64,000 nucleotides of DNA from Aurantiacibacter sp. D1-12 (GCF_028858515.1 NZ_JAPJZJ010000006.1:1-64000); one strand, 5' to 3'. Counted from the first letter of the stretch, positions 41,711 through 52,588 are shown. Numbers and translations: made by a program. The notes: generated from the sequence alone by a model not told the origin.

Positions 41711-42822
41711 CATTCCCTTCATATTCCAGGCAACAAAGACACGCTCGCACAGCGCTCAGGACATGTCTGATCACAGGCCTCGCCAATCTCGCCCTGGTGG
41801 GTTGCACGAGCGGCAACCAGACATTCACCCCCGAAATTGCTGCATCGCAGCCTGAAAGCTCCGCGCGACAGGAAGTTCTTCTTCAGCTCGCCGATCGGCT
41901 CGAGATGGCTTATCTTTTCCCCGAGTGGGGGGCTGCCTATGCCGCACACCTGCGCAACCGCAGAGTGAGTGCAGCAGAGGGCGTCCTTCCTGCAGAAGAC
42001 TTTGCGACACTCATCACCGACGAACTGCTCGCCATCCATCCCGACGGACACTTGCGGCTAGAAGTCATGGCGGGAGAGATGGAACACCGCGAACCCTCCG
42101 GGCCGCCTCCACCACCGCCGCCTTCCAACTTCACCACCCACCATGCCGATGGGGTTTCCTATATGCGGATCGACGCGATGTTCGGCCTCGATGAAACAAT
42201 GACGCAGCTGGAAAACTTTGTTGCGGCCGTTGCTCCCACCGACACCGTCATCCTCGACCTTCGAGAGAACCGGGGCGGCGGACTGCGTGAAATGGATTTC
42301 CTGTTTGCGGAGATGTTTGCCGAGCCCACCGATCTGGTCATCATGGAAATCCGCCAGGTAATCTGGGAGCAGGACGGCGCGCCGTTCGGGGCGCCTGCCA
42401 CACTGCAGCGTATCGATGCGCCGGACGGGCTCGTCCACAACATGCATCGCGCCATCCCGACCGACTCCCCGCAACTTTCCGCGAACCCTGTTGTCATCCT
42501 GACATCGTCAACAACGGGTTCTGCGGCGGAGCACTTGACCATGGCCCTGCAGCGCACTGGCAGGGCCATGGTCATCGGTGAGCCCAGCCGCGGCGCAGCG
42601 CATTTTGGCGGAATGTTGCCTGTCGGTGGGGGTTTTGCCGCCTTCATTCCGGCGGGCCGGACCTTCAACCCCGATACGGGTGAGAGCTGGGAAGGCACGG
42701 GCAATCAGCCCGATATTGCCACCGATGCGACAACGGCTTTGGAGCTTGCACTTTCCCGCGCAGGCCTTGACGAGGCGCAGGCTCGGGCATTTGCCGCATC
42801 AATTGCACAGCCTGCCGGCTAG
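41707..42822 (+). CDS. S41-family (tail-specific protease-like) lipoprotein
   Basis: This encodes 371 residues. Lipobox LALVGCTS is preceded by an unusually long, basic signal region (MTFPSYSRQQRHARTALRTC). A Pro-run (GPPPPPPPSN, ~135) precedes the peptidase domain: MRIDAMFGLDETMTQLENF, TVILDLRENRGGGLREMDFL, ILTSSTTGSAAEHLTMAL (nucleophile Ser in TTGSAAEH), VIGEPSRGAAHFGGMLPVGG. No PDZ domain is present, as in retinol-binding-protein-like S41 members. It is coupled to the MarR gene and its stop overlaps that of the convergent PagL-like gene by 4 bp. Confidence 0.85.
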   Translation: MTFPSYSRQQRHARTALRTCLITGLANLALVGCTSGNQTFTPEIAASQPESSARQEVLLQLADRLEMAYLFPEWGAAYAAHLRNRRVSAAEGVLPAEDFATLITDELLAIHPDGHLRLEVMAGEMEHREPSGPPPPPPPSNFTTHHADGVSYMRIDAMFGLDETMTQLENFVAAVAPTDTVILDLRENRGGGLREMDFLFAEMFAEPTDLVIMEIRQVIWEQDGAPFGAPATLQRIDAPDGLVHNMHRAIPTDSPQLSANPVVILTSSTTGSAAEHLTMALQRTGRAMVIGEPSRGAAHFGGMLPVGGGFAAFIPAGRTFNPDTGESWEGTGNQPDIATDATTALELALSRAGLDEAQARAFAASIAQPAG

Positions 42823-43364
42823 AAACCCACGTTCACCCGCAACCCGATCATATCGATGCCCGGGTTCTGGTCGCCGTCGAAGATCTGGCCCTGGCTGATG
42901 TGCATCCAGTGCGCTTCGGCGGAGACGCTCTCTGAAATCCGATAGCCCACCCCGATCTCGGGCTCGAACAGCACGCGGCTGCCGAGGTCGGTGCGATAGC
43001 CCGTTTCGGGGTTCACGCGGAATTCGGGTCCGTCGTGCACCACGATTCCGATACCGGGGCGCACGTAGACCGGGCCATTACCGATAGTCCAGGCGAGGCC
43101 TACGCCTGCAAAGCTCGTATCGCCCGATGTGTTGAGCGAACCGACTACATAGGGTTCGGGCGAGCCGATAAAGTCGAGCGCCTCGATCCCGCCGAAACGC
43201 ACGCCCACCGCGACATCGACCGATCCGGTCTCTGTCGTCTCGAGCGTGAACGGGGTGTCTACGGCATGGGCATAGACGCCGCCGAACACTTCCTGTGCGG
43301 AAGCGCCCCCGGGCAGCAGGGCGAGCGCGGCAGCAGCCGCGGCGATAGCGAGTGGTTTCTGCAT
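42819..43364 (-). CDS. PagL-like outer-membrane lipid A acyloxyacyl hydrolase
   Basis: This encodes 181 residues: signal peptide (to GGASA-Q) and an eight-stranded-type beta barrel ending in Phe (LRVNVGF). The segment AEAHWMHISQGQIFDGDQNP matches the PagL active-site region, with the HxS pair (H and S of HIS), although the usual Asn after Ser is Gln here. The Glu of the PagL triad is not clear; GIDMIGL has Asp. It could deacylate lipid A at the 3-position, or be an inactive relative. Confidence 0.7.
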   Translation of the reverse strand: MQKPLAIAAAAAALALLPGGASAQEVFGGVYAHAVDTPFTLETTETGSVDVAVGVRFGGIEALDFIGSPEPYVVGSLNTSGDTSFAGVGLAWTIGNGPVYVRPGIGIVVHDGPEFRVNPETGYRTDLGSRVLFEPEIGVGYRISESVSAEAHWMHISQGQIFDGDQNPGIDMIGLRVNVGF

Positions 43365-43505
43365 GGCGGATCCACTGCCATTGCGCAGCTTTCTGCATGC
43401 TGAAAGCGCCGTTCAGCGATGTGGAGAAATGTAACTTTCGTAAAGTCTTGTCACAACCTCCGAAACATTACTCTGCGTTAACTCCCGCGCCGATAGCCCG
43501 GCATC

Positions 43506-43913
43506 ATGACAAACGCGCAGAACCGCTATGCTATCGCTTTGAATGAAGCCAACCGAGAAGTGCATTTCTCCATCGAAGGCCTTTGGTCTACTGAAGAGAT
43601 GCAGCAGTTCCTGCGCGAGCTTACCGATGCAGCACGGCCGTTCATGCACTGGAATGAGGCCTTCGCGGTCATCGCCGATATGGACGAGTTCGTGCCGCAA
43701 GACCGGCAAACTACCGAAACCATCGCCAGACATTTGCAGTGCGCGCGAGGTTTCGGCTTTCAGCGGCTCGCCATTGTCACGCATTCATCGATCCTGAGGA
43801 TGCAATACCGCCGGATTGCAGGGGATCTCGAACTCGATTTTTTCGCGACCAAGCTGGAAGCACTTCAATGGTCACGCAATCGCGGTGCGGCGCATCGCAA
43901 TCACGCTGCCTGA
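43506..43913 (+). CDS. Small STAS-like hypothetical protein
   Basis: This encodes 135 residues with no signal peptide. The alternation of strand and helix (YAIALNEANREVHFSIEGLW, STEEMQQFLRELTDAARPFM, FAVIADMDEFVPQDRQTTET, GFQRLAIVTHSSILRMQYRR, LDFFATKLEALQW) resembles SpoIIAA/STAS-like folds. It stands alone between the PagL-like gene and a MATE transporter. An ATGTAAC element lies ~75 bp upstream. Function not recognised. Confidence 0.6.
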   Translation: MTNAQNRYAIALNEANREVHFSIEGLWSTEEMQQFLRELTDAARPFMHWNEAFAVIADMDEFVPQDRQTTETIARHLQCARGFGFQRLAIVTHSSILRMQYRRIAGDLELDFFATKLEALQWSRNRGAAHRNHAA

Positions 43914-44052
43914 CAGCCGATTGCTCGCAACCGGTTTGTGACTTTCTGGTCGCAGCAATCGGGCAAATGTCGTTGCCCCCTAGCCCGGCAGCGGCAAGAG
44001 GCCTATTCGGTCCGGCTGTTCGGCGCAGAAACGCGGGGCAGCATGAAAGACC

Positions 44053-45462
44053 ATGCGGCCCATTGCCCACCCTGAAACGCCCGGCTGGAAAGCCGAGACG
44101 CGCGAAACGCTGAAGCTGGCAGCACCGCTGGCGCTCGCCAACCTGCTGCAGATGCTGACCTATGCCATCGACGTGATTTTCATCGCACGGTTGGGGGCAG
44201 ACGAGCTTGCGGCAGCTTCACTCGCGATTGCGCTGTTCGGGCTGGTCGTCTGGGGATTGCAATCGCTCACTGGCGCCGTCGCTCCGATCATGGCGGCGGA
44301 AATTGGAGCACGCGGACCCGCGCTCCGGCCGGTACGCCGCGCTATGCGCATGGCGATCTGGCTCAGCCTCATCTTATCAGCAGTGGGGATGGCAATCTGC
44401 ATGTTGGCCGGGCCACTGATGCGGATGACGGGACAAGACCCGCACATCACCGCGCTCGCCGTATCCTACATGGACATCCTGGTCTGGTCCGTCGCGCCCA
44501 TGATCCTTGCCGGCGTACTGAGGAACTATGTCTCGACACTGGGCAAGCCGGTTTTTGCAACGCTGATCACAGCTGTCGGGATCGGCGTGAATGCACTCGC
44601 CAACTACGCTTTCATCTTCGGCAACCTAGGCGCGCCCGAGATGGGGCTTCCCGGCGCATCGGTGGCGACGCTCATTACTTCGCTGGCGATCCTTGGCATG
44701 TATGCGCTCGCAATCCGGCTCGACCCGCGTTTGCATCGCTATCACATCATGGGCTTCTTCTGGCGCCCGGATTGGCAACGCTTTGTCGAGATCATCCGCA
44801 TCGGTACGCCCATCGGCATCACCGTTGTGGCGGAGGCCGGCGTGTTCGGCGCGGCGGCATTCCTGATGGGGCGGATCAGCGGGCTGGAGCTTGCCGCACA
44901 TACGGTTGCGCTAAACCTTGCCGCATTCGCATTCCAGGTACCGTTCGGTGTCGGGCAGGCCGCGACTATCCGCGTGGGCTACTTCTATGGCGCGCGCGAT
45001 GCAGATGGCATGGGAAGGGCAGGTTGGACGGGCATCATCATCGGCACCGGCTTCATGGTGTTCTCCGCCATCGCTTTCCTTGTTGCGCCGGGTCTGCTGC
45101 TATCGATCTATCTCGATATCGGCGATCCTGCGAATACGCAGCTCGTGGCAGCCGCAGCCGGCTTCCTCGCTATTGCCGCCGCGTTCCAGCTGTCTGACGG
45201 ACTACAGGCGGTGGCAGCCGGGAGCCTGCGCGGCCTAAAAGACACCCGCGTGCCGATGTGGATCGCCATCTTCAGTTATTGGGTGCCGGGCTTCGGTCTG
45301 GCTGCGGGTCTGGGCCTTGGCACGGACCTCGGCGGAACGGGTGTCTGGATCGGGCTCGCGACAGGGCTTACATTTGCTGCGGTACTGCTTATGTGGCGGT
45401 GGCTGAAACGCGAGAAACTCGGCCTCACGCTGCGCGGCAAGTTCAACGCTTCGCCTGCCTGA
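44053..45462 (+). CDS. MATE-family multidrug/toxin exporter
   Basis: This encodes 469 residues with 12 predicted helices in two homologous halves. Family features are LAAPLALANLLQMLTYAIDV near the N-terminus (MATE half 1) and GTPIGITVVAEAGVFGAAAF for half 2. Na+- or H+-coupled export across the inner membrane is the family role; the cargo is unknown. It sits alone upstream of groESL with ~130 bp between. Confidence 0.9.
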   Translation: MRPIAHPETPGWKAETRETLKLAAPLALANLLQMLTYAIDVIFIARLGADELAAASLAIALFGLVVWGLQSLTGAVAPIMAAEIGARGPALRPVRRAMRMAIWLSLILSAVGMAICMLAGPLMRMTGQDPHITALAVSYMDILVWSVAPMILAGVLRNYVSTLGKPVFATLITAVGIGVNALANYAFIFGNLGAPEMGLPGASVATLITSLAILGMYALAIRLDPRLHRYHIMGFFWRPDWQRFVEIIRIGTPIGITVVAEAGVFGAAAFLMGRISGLELAAHTVALNLAAFAFQVPFGVGQAATIRVGYFYGARDADGMGRAGWTGIIIGTGFMVFSAIAFLVAPGLLLSIYLDIGDPANTQLVAAAAGFLAIAAAFQLSDGLQAVAAGSLRGLKDTRVPMWIAIFSYWVPGFGLAAGLGLGTDLGGTGVWIGLATGLTFAAVLLMWRWLKREKLGLTLRGKFNASPA

Positions 45463-45495
45463 CGCGGACTCGTCAAAAAACCGCTTTCCTACCCA

Positions 45496-45523
45496 TTGAC
45501 TCCACGCCTACGGAGCCTATTTC
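45496..45523 (+). promoter_or_regulatory. Sigma-70-type groESL promoter
   Basis: TTGACT (45496-45501) and TATTTC (45518-45523) are separated by 16 bp and lie directly before the CIRCE element. Confidence 0.65.
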
Positions 45524-45531
45524 CGCCCCCG

Positions 45532-45558
45532 CTGGCACTCTCAACCGGAGAGTGCCAA
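45532..45558. promoter_or_regulatory. CIRCE element (HrcA operator) for groESL
   Basis: TGGCACTC, nine bases, GAGTGCCA (arms 45533-45540 and 45550-45557). It matches the CIRCE consensus TTAGCACTC-N9-GAGTGCTAA with C/G changes at the outer positions. It sits just downstream of the -10, so HrcA binding would block transcription until heat stress. Confidence 0.92.
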
Positions 45559-45594
45559 TCACGTTTAACCACTCTAATGGAAGAGGTCATACTT

Positions 45595-45882
45595 ATGGCA
45601 TTCCGTCCACTGCACGACCGCGTTCTGGTCCGCCGCATCGAGGCCGAAGAAAAGACGGCCGGCGGCATCATCATTCCCGATAGCGCCCAGGAAAAGCCGA
45701 GCGAAGGCGAAGTTGTCGCTGTCGGCAACGGCTCCAAGGCCGATGACGGCACCGTAACCCCGCTCGACGTCAAGGCAGGCGACCGCGTCCTGTTCGGCAA
45801 GTGGGGCGGCACCGAAGTGAAGATCGACGGCGAAGACCTGCTGATCATGAAGGAAAGCGACATCATGGGTGTGATCGGCTGA
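45595..45882 (+). CDS. groES: Co-chaperonin GroES
   Basis: This encodes 95 residues, the canonical length. It starts [20 protein letters not shown]; the mobile loop [20 protein letters not shown] binds GroEL and [16 protein letters not shown] ends it. It caps the GroEL ring during protein folding in the cytosol. The ATG at 45595 follows GGAAGAGG. It is under the CIRCE-controlled promoter with groEL 52 bp downstream. Confidence 0.98.
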   Translation: MAFRPLHDRVLVRRIEAEEKTAGGIIIPDSAQEKPSEGEVVAVGNGSKADDGTVTPLDVKAGDRVLFGKWGGTEVKIDGEDLLIMKESDIMGVIG

Positions 45883-45895
45883 GCCGACCCCCTGA

Positions 45896-47584
<1,689 letters not shown>

Positions 47585-47614
47585 GCTCGCTACCCACGTC
47601 AAACCGACACTGAC

Positions 47615-47652
47615 AAGGCCCGGCGGGAGCAATCCTGCCGGGCCTTTTCTTT
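47615..47652 (+). terminator. Terminator after groEL with GNRA-type loop
   Basis: A 12-bp stem GGCCCGGCGGGA/TCCTGCCGGGCC (one G-U pair) is closed by a GCAA tetraloop and followed by TTTTCTTTT. Confidence 0.95.
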
Positions 47653-47713
47653 TGTCCGCCATATCGCCATGGTCCCGCGCGGGACTCGGGATTGACCGAA
47701 GGAAGAGACAATC

Positions 47714-49546
47714 ATGAAACGTTACGCCGCCATCTTACTGGCATCAGTCGCACTGACGGGGTGCGAAGTGAGCGGGCCGACGCCCGCCAGCATCGAATGT
47801 GCCGAAACACAAACCGAATGCATCAATGCCTGGTTCGACGAGAAGTTCGATGAATTCCTCGCATTCAGCCCGATCCAGCAAACCAGCCTCGGCATCAAGA
47901 CCGACTATGACAAACTCGATGATTTAAGTGTCGAAGGGATCGAGGCACAGAATGCCTGGATCCAGCAGGTCCGCGCCGACATGGAAGCCAACTTCGACTA
48001 TGACGAGCTGACCGACGAGGCCAAGCAGTCATACGACATGATGATCTATCTCGCCGAAAGTTCGGCTGACGGGATGGAGTATCTCGATAACCAGTACATC
48101 CTGCACCAGATGCAGGGCGTCCACGCCTTCCTGCCGAGCTTCCTGCTGAGCCAACACACGGTGGAAAGCGAAGAGGATATGGTGGCCTGGAATTCGCGCC
48201 TTGCCGCAATGGGTCCTGCGATGGATCAGCTACTCGCCCGCGCGCAGAACAATGCCGAAGCTGGCACCCGCCCGCCGCGCTTTTCCTATGATGCGGTTAT
48301 CTCGGAATCGCAGGGTCTGATCTCGGGCGCTCCGTACGATGATGGCGAGCCGTCAGCACTATGGGCGGGCACCGAAGAGCGCCTCGCAAGCCTTGTTGAG
48401 GCCGGTACCATCACTGAAGAACGCGCCGAAGAGCTGCGCGAAGATGCACGCGTGGCGCTCACCGAAAGCATGGCGCCTGCGTACCAGCGCGTGATCGACT
48501 GGTTCACCGAAGACCGGCCAAATACGGACGAGATTGCGCAGGGTGTAGGTGCGCTGCCGGGCGGCGCTGACTTCTACAACTACATGCTTGCCCAAAGCAC
48601 CACGACCGATCTGACCGCTGACGAGATCCACGAAATCGGCCTTGCCGACGTCGCCCGCATTCGCGGCGAAATGGAAGCCATCAAGGAACAGGTCGGGTTC
48701 GAAGGCACGCTGGACGAATTTTTCGTCTTCGTGCGCGAGGACGATCAGTTCTTCTTCCCCGACAATGAGGCTGGCGCACAAATGTATATCGACCGCGCGA
48801 CTATGCACATTGACGCGCTGACCGCGCGGCTGCCCGAATTCTTCGGACGCTTGCCGCAGGCCGAGCTGGAGGTGCGCCGCGTGGAACCGTTCCGTGAACA
48901 GGATGGCGCCGCGCAGCACTATCGTCCGGGCACGCCCGACGGCTCTCGCCCCGGCGTCTATTACGCTCACCTGTCAGACATGACGGCAATGCCGATCCCG
49001 CCGCTGGAAGCCATCGCCTATCATGAAGGTAATCCGGGCCACCACATGCAGATCAGCATCAGTCAGGAGCTGGAGGGCATTCCGCGTTTCCGCACGCAGG
49101 GCGCATTCCAGACCGCCTATGTCGAAGGTTGGGCGCTCTATTCGGAAGCTCTGGCGAAGGAAATGGGCGGCTATCAGGATCCCTATTCCGAATTCGGCCG
49201 CTTGCAGAGCGAGATGTGGCGCGCGATCCGCCTAGTGGTCGATACCGGCATCCACTCGAAGGGCTGGACCGAGGATGAAGCGGTTGCCTACTGCCTCGAA
49301 AATTCGCCCAATCCGGAGACCGTCGCGCGCAGCGAAGTACAGCGCTATTTCGTGCTGCCGGGCCAGGCGACAAGCTACAAGATCGGCATGATCCGAATTC
49401 AGGAAATGCGCGCGGCTGCGGAGGAAGAAATGGGTGACAATTTCGACATCCGCGGCTTCCACGATACGCTGCTGAACGGCGGTTCGATGCCGCTCTCCAT
49501 TCTGGAGCGCCGCGTAAATCTTTGGCGGGAGAGCCAAGAGGGCTGA
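47714..49546 (+). CDS. DUF885-family lipoprotein, probable metallopeptidase
   Basis: This encodes 610 residues with lipobox SVALTGCEVS. The DUF885 body shows INAWFDEKFDEFLAFSPIQQ and the C-terminal zinc-site motif AYHEGNPGHHMQISI (HEGxPGHH), followed by ALYSEALAKEMGGY. DUF885 proteins are widely treated as metallopeptidases of unknown specificity, and the exported form is common in this group. GAAGGAAGAG precedes the ATG. It ends in a bidirectional terminator shared with the convergent copper-region gene. Confidence 0.85.
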   Translation: MKRYAAILLASVALTGCEVSGPTPASIECAETQTECINAWFDEKFDEFLAFSPIQQTSLGIKTDYDKLDDLSVEGIEAQNAWIQQVRADMEANFDYDELTDEAKQSYDMMIYLAESSADGMEYLDNQYILHQMQGVHAFLPSFLLSQHTVESEEDMVAWNSRLAAMGPAMDQLLARAQNNAEAGTRPPRFSYDAVISESQGLISGAPYDDGEPSALWAGTEERLASLVEAGTITEERAEELREDARVALTESMAPAYQRVIDWFTEDRPNTDEIAQGVGALPGGADFYNYMLAQSTTTDLTADEIHEIGLADVARIRGEMEAIKEQVGFEGTLDEFFVFVREDDQFFFPDNEAGAQMYIDRATMHIDALTARLPEFFGRLPQAELEVRRVEPFREQDGAAQHYRPGTPDGSRPGVYYAHLSDMTAMPIPPLEAIAYHEGNPGHHMQISISQELEGIPRFRTQGAFQTAYVEGWALYSEALAKEMGGYQDPYSEFGRLQSEMWRAIRLVVDTGIHSKGWTEDEAVAYCLENSPNPETVARSEVQRYFVLPGQATSYKIGMIRIQEMRAAAEEEMGDNFDIRGFHDTLLNGGSMPLSILERRVNLWRESQEG

Positions 49547-49561
49547 CCCTCGGGTGCAACG

Positions 49562-49600
49562 AAAAAGGGGCCGGAAGTTTCACGACTCCCGGCCCCTTTT
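49562..49600. terminator. Bidirectional terminator
   Basis: GGGGCCGG (49567-49574) and CCGGCCCC (49589-49596) form the stem, flanked by an A-run at 49562-49566 and a T-run at 49597-49600. It serves the DUF885 gene and the convergent outer-membrane protein gene. Confidence 0.9.
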
Positions 49601-49634
49601 CTTGCCTGGGTGCGCACACCGGAGAGTAGACTGG

Positions 49635-50717
49635 CTAGAAGGCCTTCTGCAATCCGATGGTAAGCGTGTAATCGGTCGGCATTTGTGGACCGTTGAGGTC
49701 CTGCACCAGTGGCATGCCCGCCTCGACGCCCAGACGCCAACCGGACAGCGGCCCGCGTGGCACGGCGAAGTTTACGCCAGCAATCGCGCTTACCCGCTCC
49801 CCGCCATGAAAATCGGGATTGGCGGTCTGTACCGGCCCCGCGATCTGCGCATCGATCCCGTCGACTGCGCCCACGGTCTCGGCTTCGATACGGCCTGAGA
49901 TCGCCACTGACTGGTCGAGCGAATAGGCCAGCCATGCGGTCGCCATGAAGCGATCACCCAGGCTGTAGTCGGCGCTGTTCTCGCCCAAGCGTATAGTCGC
50001 GCGGGCCTGCGCACCCCAGCCCCACGTATCGGACTGGCCGCGCCAGGTGATCCCCGGTTCCAGATCCCACGTGCCCGATCCAAGCTGCATCGGGTAAGGC
50101 AAACGAACCGGCACGGTCATGCCCATCGGGGTGAGCGCCTCGCCCGTTTCCTCGATCGAACCGGTCGGGATGGAAACGCCGAGGTTGAGGTGCACGTCAT
50201 CCACCAGTCCGATCAACGCCCCGACCTTCGTATCGCCGAAACCATCCGGCGCGGTGCGGAAATTACCAAGCTCGGTCGTACCCATGCCGCCCTGATAGGT
50301 GACATGATCCATTTCCTTGGCGACGTAATTGCCCATCGCCATCAGGGTGATGTCGTCGGAAAGGCCGTACATCACACCGACCATATGCATATCCATACGC
50401 ATGCTGGTGGGCACGATGCGCAACGTCGGGGGCTGGCCGGGATTGCCAAAAAAGCGATTAGGTACGGTTGTGACAACCGTATCGGGGCTGACCGCATCCG
50501 TGCCGATCTGCACGCCGCCCATATCCATATGCATCAGGCGATAGCTCACCATCCACTCGCCTTCGCCGTGGCGATGGTCTCCCATCACACCAATGGGCGC
50601 ATGGTCGAGCGCATCGGCACCGCCGCCGGCTTCGTTATCATCGTCCGCCTGTGCCGCTATGGGCATACAGGCAAATGCGCAGGCAGCGCCCAGCGCCGCC
50701 TTCATCGAAAAAGTCAT
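49635..50717 (-). CDS. Met-rich outer-membrane beta-barrel protein of the copper operon
   Basis: This encodes 360 residues from the ATG at 50717 (signal peptide to AQA-D). An N-terminal His-containing segment (MGDHRHGEGEWMVSYRLMHM) and Met clusters (MHMDMGG, MRMDMHMVGVMYG) precede repeated amphipathic strands typical of an outer-membrane barrel, ending in Phe. It recalls transporter-type barrels of the MetA/phenol-degradation family, but the copper-like Met/His motifs and location suggest a role in copper handling. It is the last gene of the minus-strand operon headed by the CsoR-type gene. The specific function is inference. Confidence 0.7.
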   Translation of the reverse strand: MTFSMKAALGAACAFACMPIAAQADDDNEAGGGADALDHAPIGVMGDHRHGEGEWMVSYRLMHMDMGGVQIGTDAVSPDTVVTTVPNRFFGNPGQPPTLRIVPTSMRMDMHMVGVMYGLSDDITLMAMGNYVAKEMDHVTYQGGMGTTELGNFRTAPDGFGDTKVGALIGLVDDVHLNLGVSIPTGSIEETGEALTPMGMTVPVRLPYPMQLGSGTWDLEPGITWRGQSDTWGWGAQARATIRLGENSADYSLGDRFMATAWLAYSLDQSVAISGRIEAETVGAVDGIDAQIAGPVQTANPDFHGGERVSAIAGVNFAVPRGPLSGWRLGVEAGMPLVQDLNGPQMPTDYTLTIGLQKAF

Positions 50718-50749
50718 GATTATCTCCGTTGTCTGAATTGGGTTGGATG

Positions 50750-51139
50750 TCAGACGGAGATTGGTGGTCCTGTGGCGAGATAGCTGCGGACAGCTTCGAG
50801 CGAAGGAACCGGGCGTTCGGGCCCGGTCGAATAGTCGCCCATCACCAGCTGCGGCGCGATAATACATGCGGGTGTTTCTGCCAAAGTGGGCCCGCAAGCC
50901 GAACAACAGGGATTGGCCACGTTCTCGCCGTCATGATCGGAGTGACCAGGAGGCTCGGGCACATGCAGGGCCATGTCGTGCCCATCATGGGCGGACATCA
51001 TCACTGCCTGGGCAGGCTCAACGCCATGCACTGCACTATACGGGCCGGAAGGCAGGCAGCACGGCGCACCCAGCGCCACGCGCAAGATCACGGAGGCCAG
51101 CAGGCAGGAAAAAAGCAAGGGGCGGAACGAATGAGACAC
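50750..51139 (-). CDS. Cys/His-rich exported protein of the copper operon
   Basis: This encodes 129 residues with a hydrophobic N-terminus (PLLFSCLLASVILRVALGAP). Metal-binding-looking motifs follow: a CC pair, MMSAHDGHDM, HSDHDGENVANPCCSACG. Size and the DUF2946-like pattern (short exported proteins with CxxC and His, often beside copper genes) fit, but the family name is a guess. The start is GTG at 51139 with GGAGG 18 nt upstream, so the exact start is uncertain. It lies 32 bp upstream of the Met-rich barrel gene. Confidence 0.6.
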   Translation of the reverse strand: MSHSFRPLLFSCLLASVILRVALGAPCCLPSGPYSAVHGVEPAQAVMMSAHDGHDMALHVPEPPGHSDHDGENVANPCCSACGPTLAETPACIIAPQLVMGDYSTGPERPVPSLEAVRSYLATGPPISV

Positions 51140-51255
51140 TGTATCATACGGCCTGTACCTCCGCCCCGCTCCCTGGGCAATAGGGTTAAGGCCGCTATTC
51201 CCTTAGTGTGGGAAGGCAGGGGACGCTTTCTTTCCGCCTTTCTTTGTTGAGGAAG

Positions 51256-51831
51256 CTAAGCGAACAGGTGTCCCGCGCCATGTGCGATTTCTCCGCCAAG
51301 CCATCCTTGCAGCAGCACTGCGGCAGCAGCGAAGGCGAGCAGAACGCGAAGCAGGGTCCGGCTCGCATTATGACGAAGCGCCAGCCAGGCGATCAGCGGG
51401 CCCGAAACACCAAGCGTCGTCCCGATCCAGCGATGCCACTGCATCGTGTCCCCACCTCCAAACCATAAGCCGGTGTGCATCCAGCCGAACAGCGCCGCCA
51501 CTACCGCCCCTGCTCCGCCAATGGCCGCCATCACGCTGGCCGCGGATCGCAAGCGCGCTTCGCCACGATAGATGCTCAGGAATTCTGCCAAGGCAGCGAA
51601 AAGCAAGAACGCGATCGGAACATGGACTGTCGCAGGGTGCAGATTGGTGAATGCCTTCGCAAGGCTGGGATCGCGCGGCTGTTCTGGTTCGATGACGTGG
51701 GGATCGCCATCGTGCAGTGGCGCCGCAACCTCTTCCGTCAGGTTGGCCTGCCCGTCTTCATGATGGTTCGGGCCGTGCGCGATTGCCGGCATCGCTAAAC
51801 ACAGCAGCAGCGCCGCGAGCACGTTGCGCAT
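51256..51831 (-). CDS. DUF2231-like membrane protein
   Basis: This encodes 191 residues. The N-terminal signal peptide (MRNVLAALLLCLAMPAIAHG) is followed by a His-rich stretch (HGPNHHEDGQ). FTNLHPATVHVPIAFLLFAA begins four membrane helices and is the DUF2231 hallmark (LHP-x-hVHFP). His residues at membrane ends (HPATVHVP, GWMHTGLW, QWHRWIG, GAGH) could bind metal or heme. It starts 13 bp after the upstream gene's stop and is part of the csoR operon. The function of DUF2231 proteins is unknown. Confidence 0.7.
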   Translation of the reverse strand: MRNVLAALLLCLAMPAIAHGPNHHEDGQANLTEEVAAPLHDGDPHVIEPEQPRDPSLAKAFTNLHPATVHVPIAFLLFAALAEFLSIYRGEARLRSAASVMAAIGGAGAVVAALFGWMHTGLWFGGGDTMQWHRWIGTTLGVSGPLIAWLALRHNASRTLLRVLLAFAAAAVLLQGWLGGEIAHGAGHLFA

Positions 51832-51844
51832 GATGGCGCGACAT

Positions 51845-52588
51845 TCAGGCAATGGTCGTCTTCGCCAGCATCCACACGGCCATGCCGATCATGAACAGGT
51901 TTTCGGTAAACGAGACGAAGCCGAGCGGAACTTTGCTGTCTCCGCCAACGCAGGCACATTTGAGTTCGCGCTTGTCCACGTAGACCGCCTTGAACACACT
52001 AATCGCACCGATCGTCCCGATAAAAAGCGCGACAGGGATGGATAGCCAGGGAAGGACTTGCGCGCTCATCAGCACGCCCGCCAGCCCCTCGGCCCAAGGA
52101 TAGACATAGCCATAAGGCACCCACCGCTTCGCCAACAGATCATAGTTCAGGAACATCGTTGAGAAGCTCTCGACATCGCGCAGCTTGAGGTACGCGAGAA
52201 CGCACATCGAAAAGCTGACGAACCATTCGGCGGAGAGGATCGAGACGGGCTGTCCGGTCGCCACAAAGGCCGCACCCAGCGCCATCAGCGCGGTCATGGC
52301 GAACAGCACGGCGACGGGCCAATAGCTGGTGCCACCCTTGTCCATCGGATTGCCGAAATGGGCGCGAAGATCGGTATAGCCTCCGATGCGCTCGCCCCCG
52401 ATCCAGGTCTGCGGGGTCGTCTCAACGCCATGCTCCTGTTTGAAGGCGTCGGTTTCCTCGCTTGAAGTCAGAGTATGGTCTTCGACCGCATAGCCCTTGT
52501 TTTTAAGCAGCCATTTGGACTTGAGGCCATAGGGGCAAGTGTGCCCCGGCATGACCATGCGGTGGAGGCGTGCCGTTGGTTTGGTCAT
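51845..52588 (-). CDS. Glutaredoxin domain fused to MauE/DoxX-like membrane domain
   Basis: This encodes 247 residues. Residues ~8-80 are a glutaredoxin-like domain (HTCPYGLKSKWLLKNKGYAV, TPQTWIGGERIGGYTDLRAH) with a CPYG site, i.e. a single catalytic Cys. Residues ~88-245 are four membrane helices of the MauE/DoxX type, with a C-terminal CACVGG motif after helix 3. MauE-like proteins serve in periplasmic disulfide or thiol-redox steps, and the cytosolic Grx plus membrane Cys pair suggests electron transfer or thiol relay across the membrane. Located in the csoR operon; ATGA overlap with the small membrane protein gene. Confidence 0.8.
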   Translation of the reverse strand: MTKPTARLHRMVMPGHTCPYGLKSKWLLKNKGYAVEDHTLTSSEETDAFKQEHGVETTPQTWIGGERIGGYTDLRAHFGNPMDKGGTSYWPVAVLFAMTALMALGAAFVATGQPVSILSAEWFVSFSMCVLAYLKLRDVESFSTMFLNYDLLAKRWVPYGYVYPWAEGLAGVLMSAQVLPWLSIPVALFIGTIGAISVFKAVYVDKRELKCACVGGDSKVPLGFVSFTENLFMIGMAVWMLAKTTIA

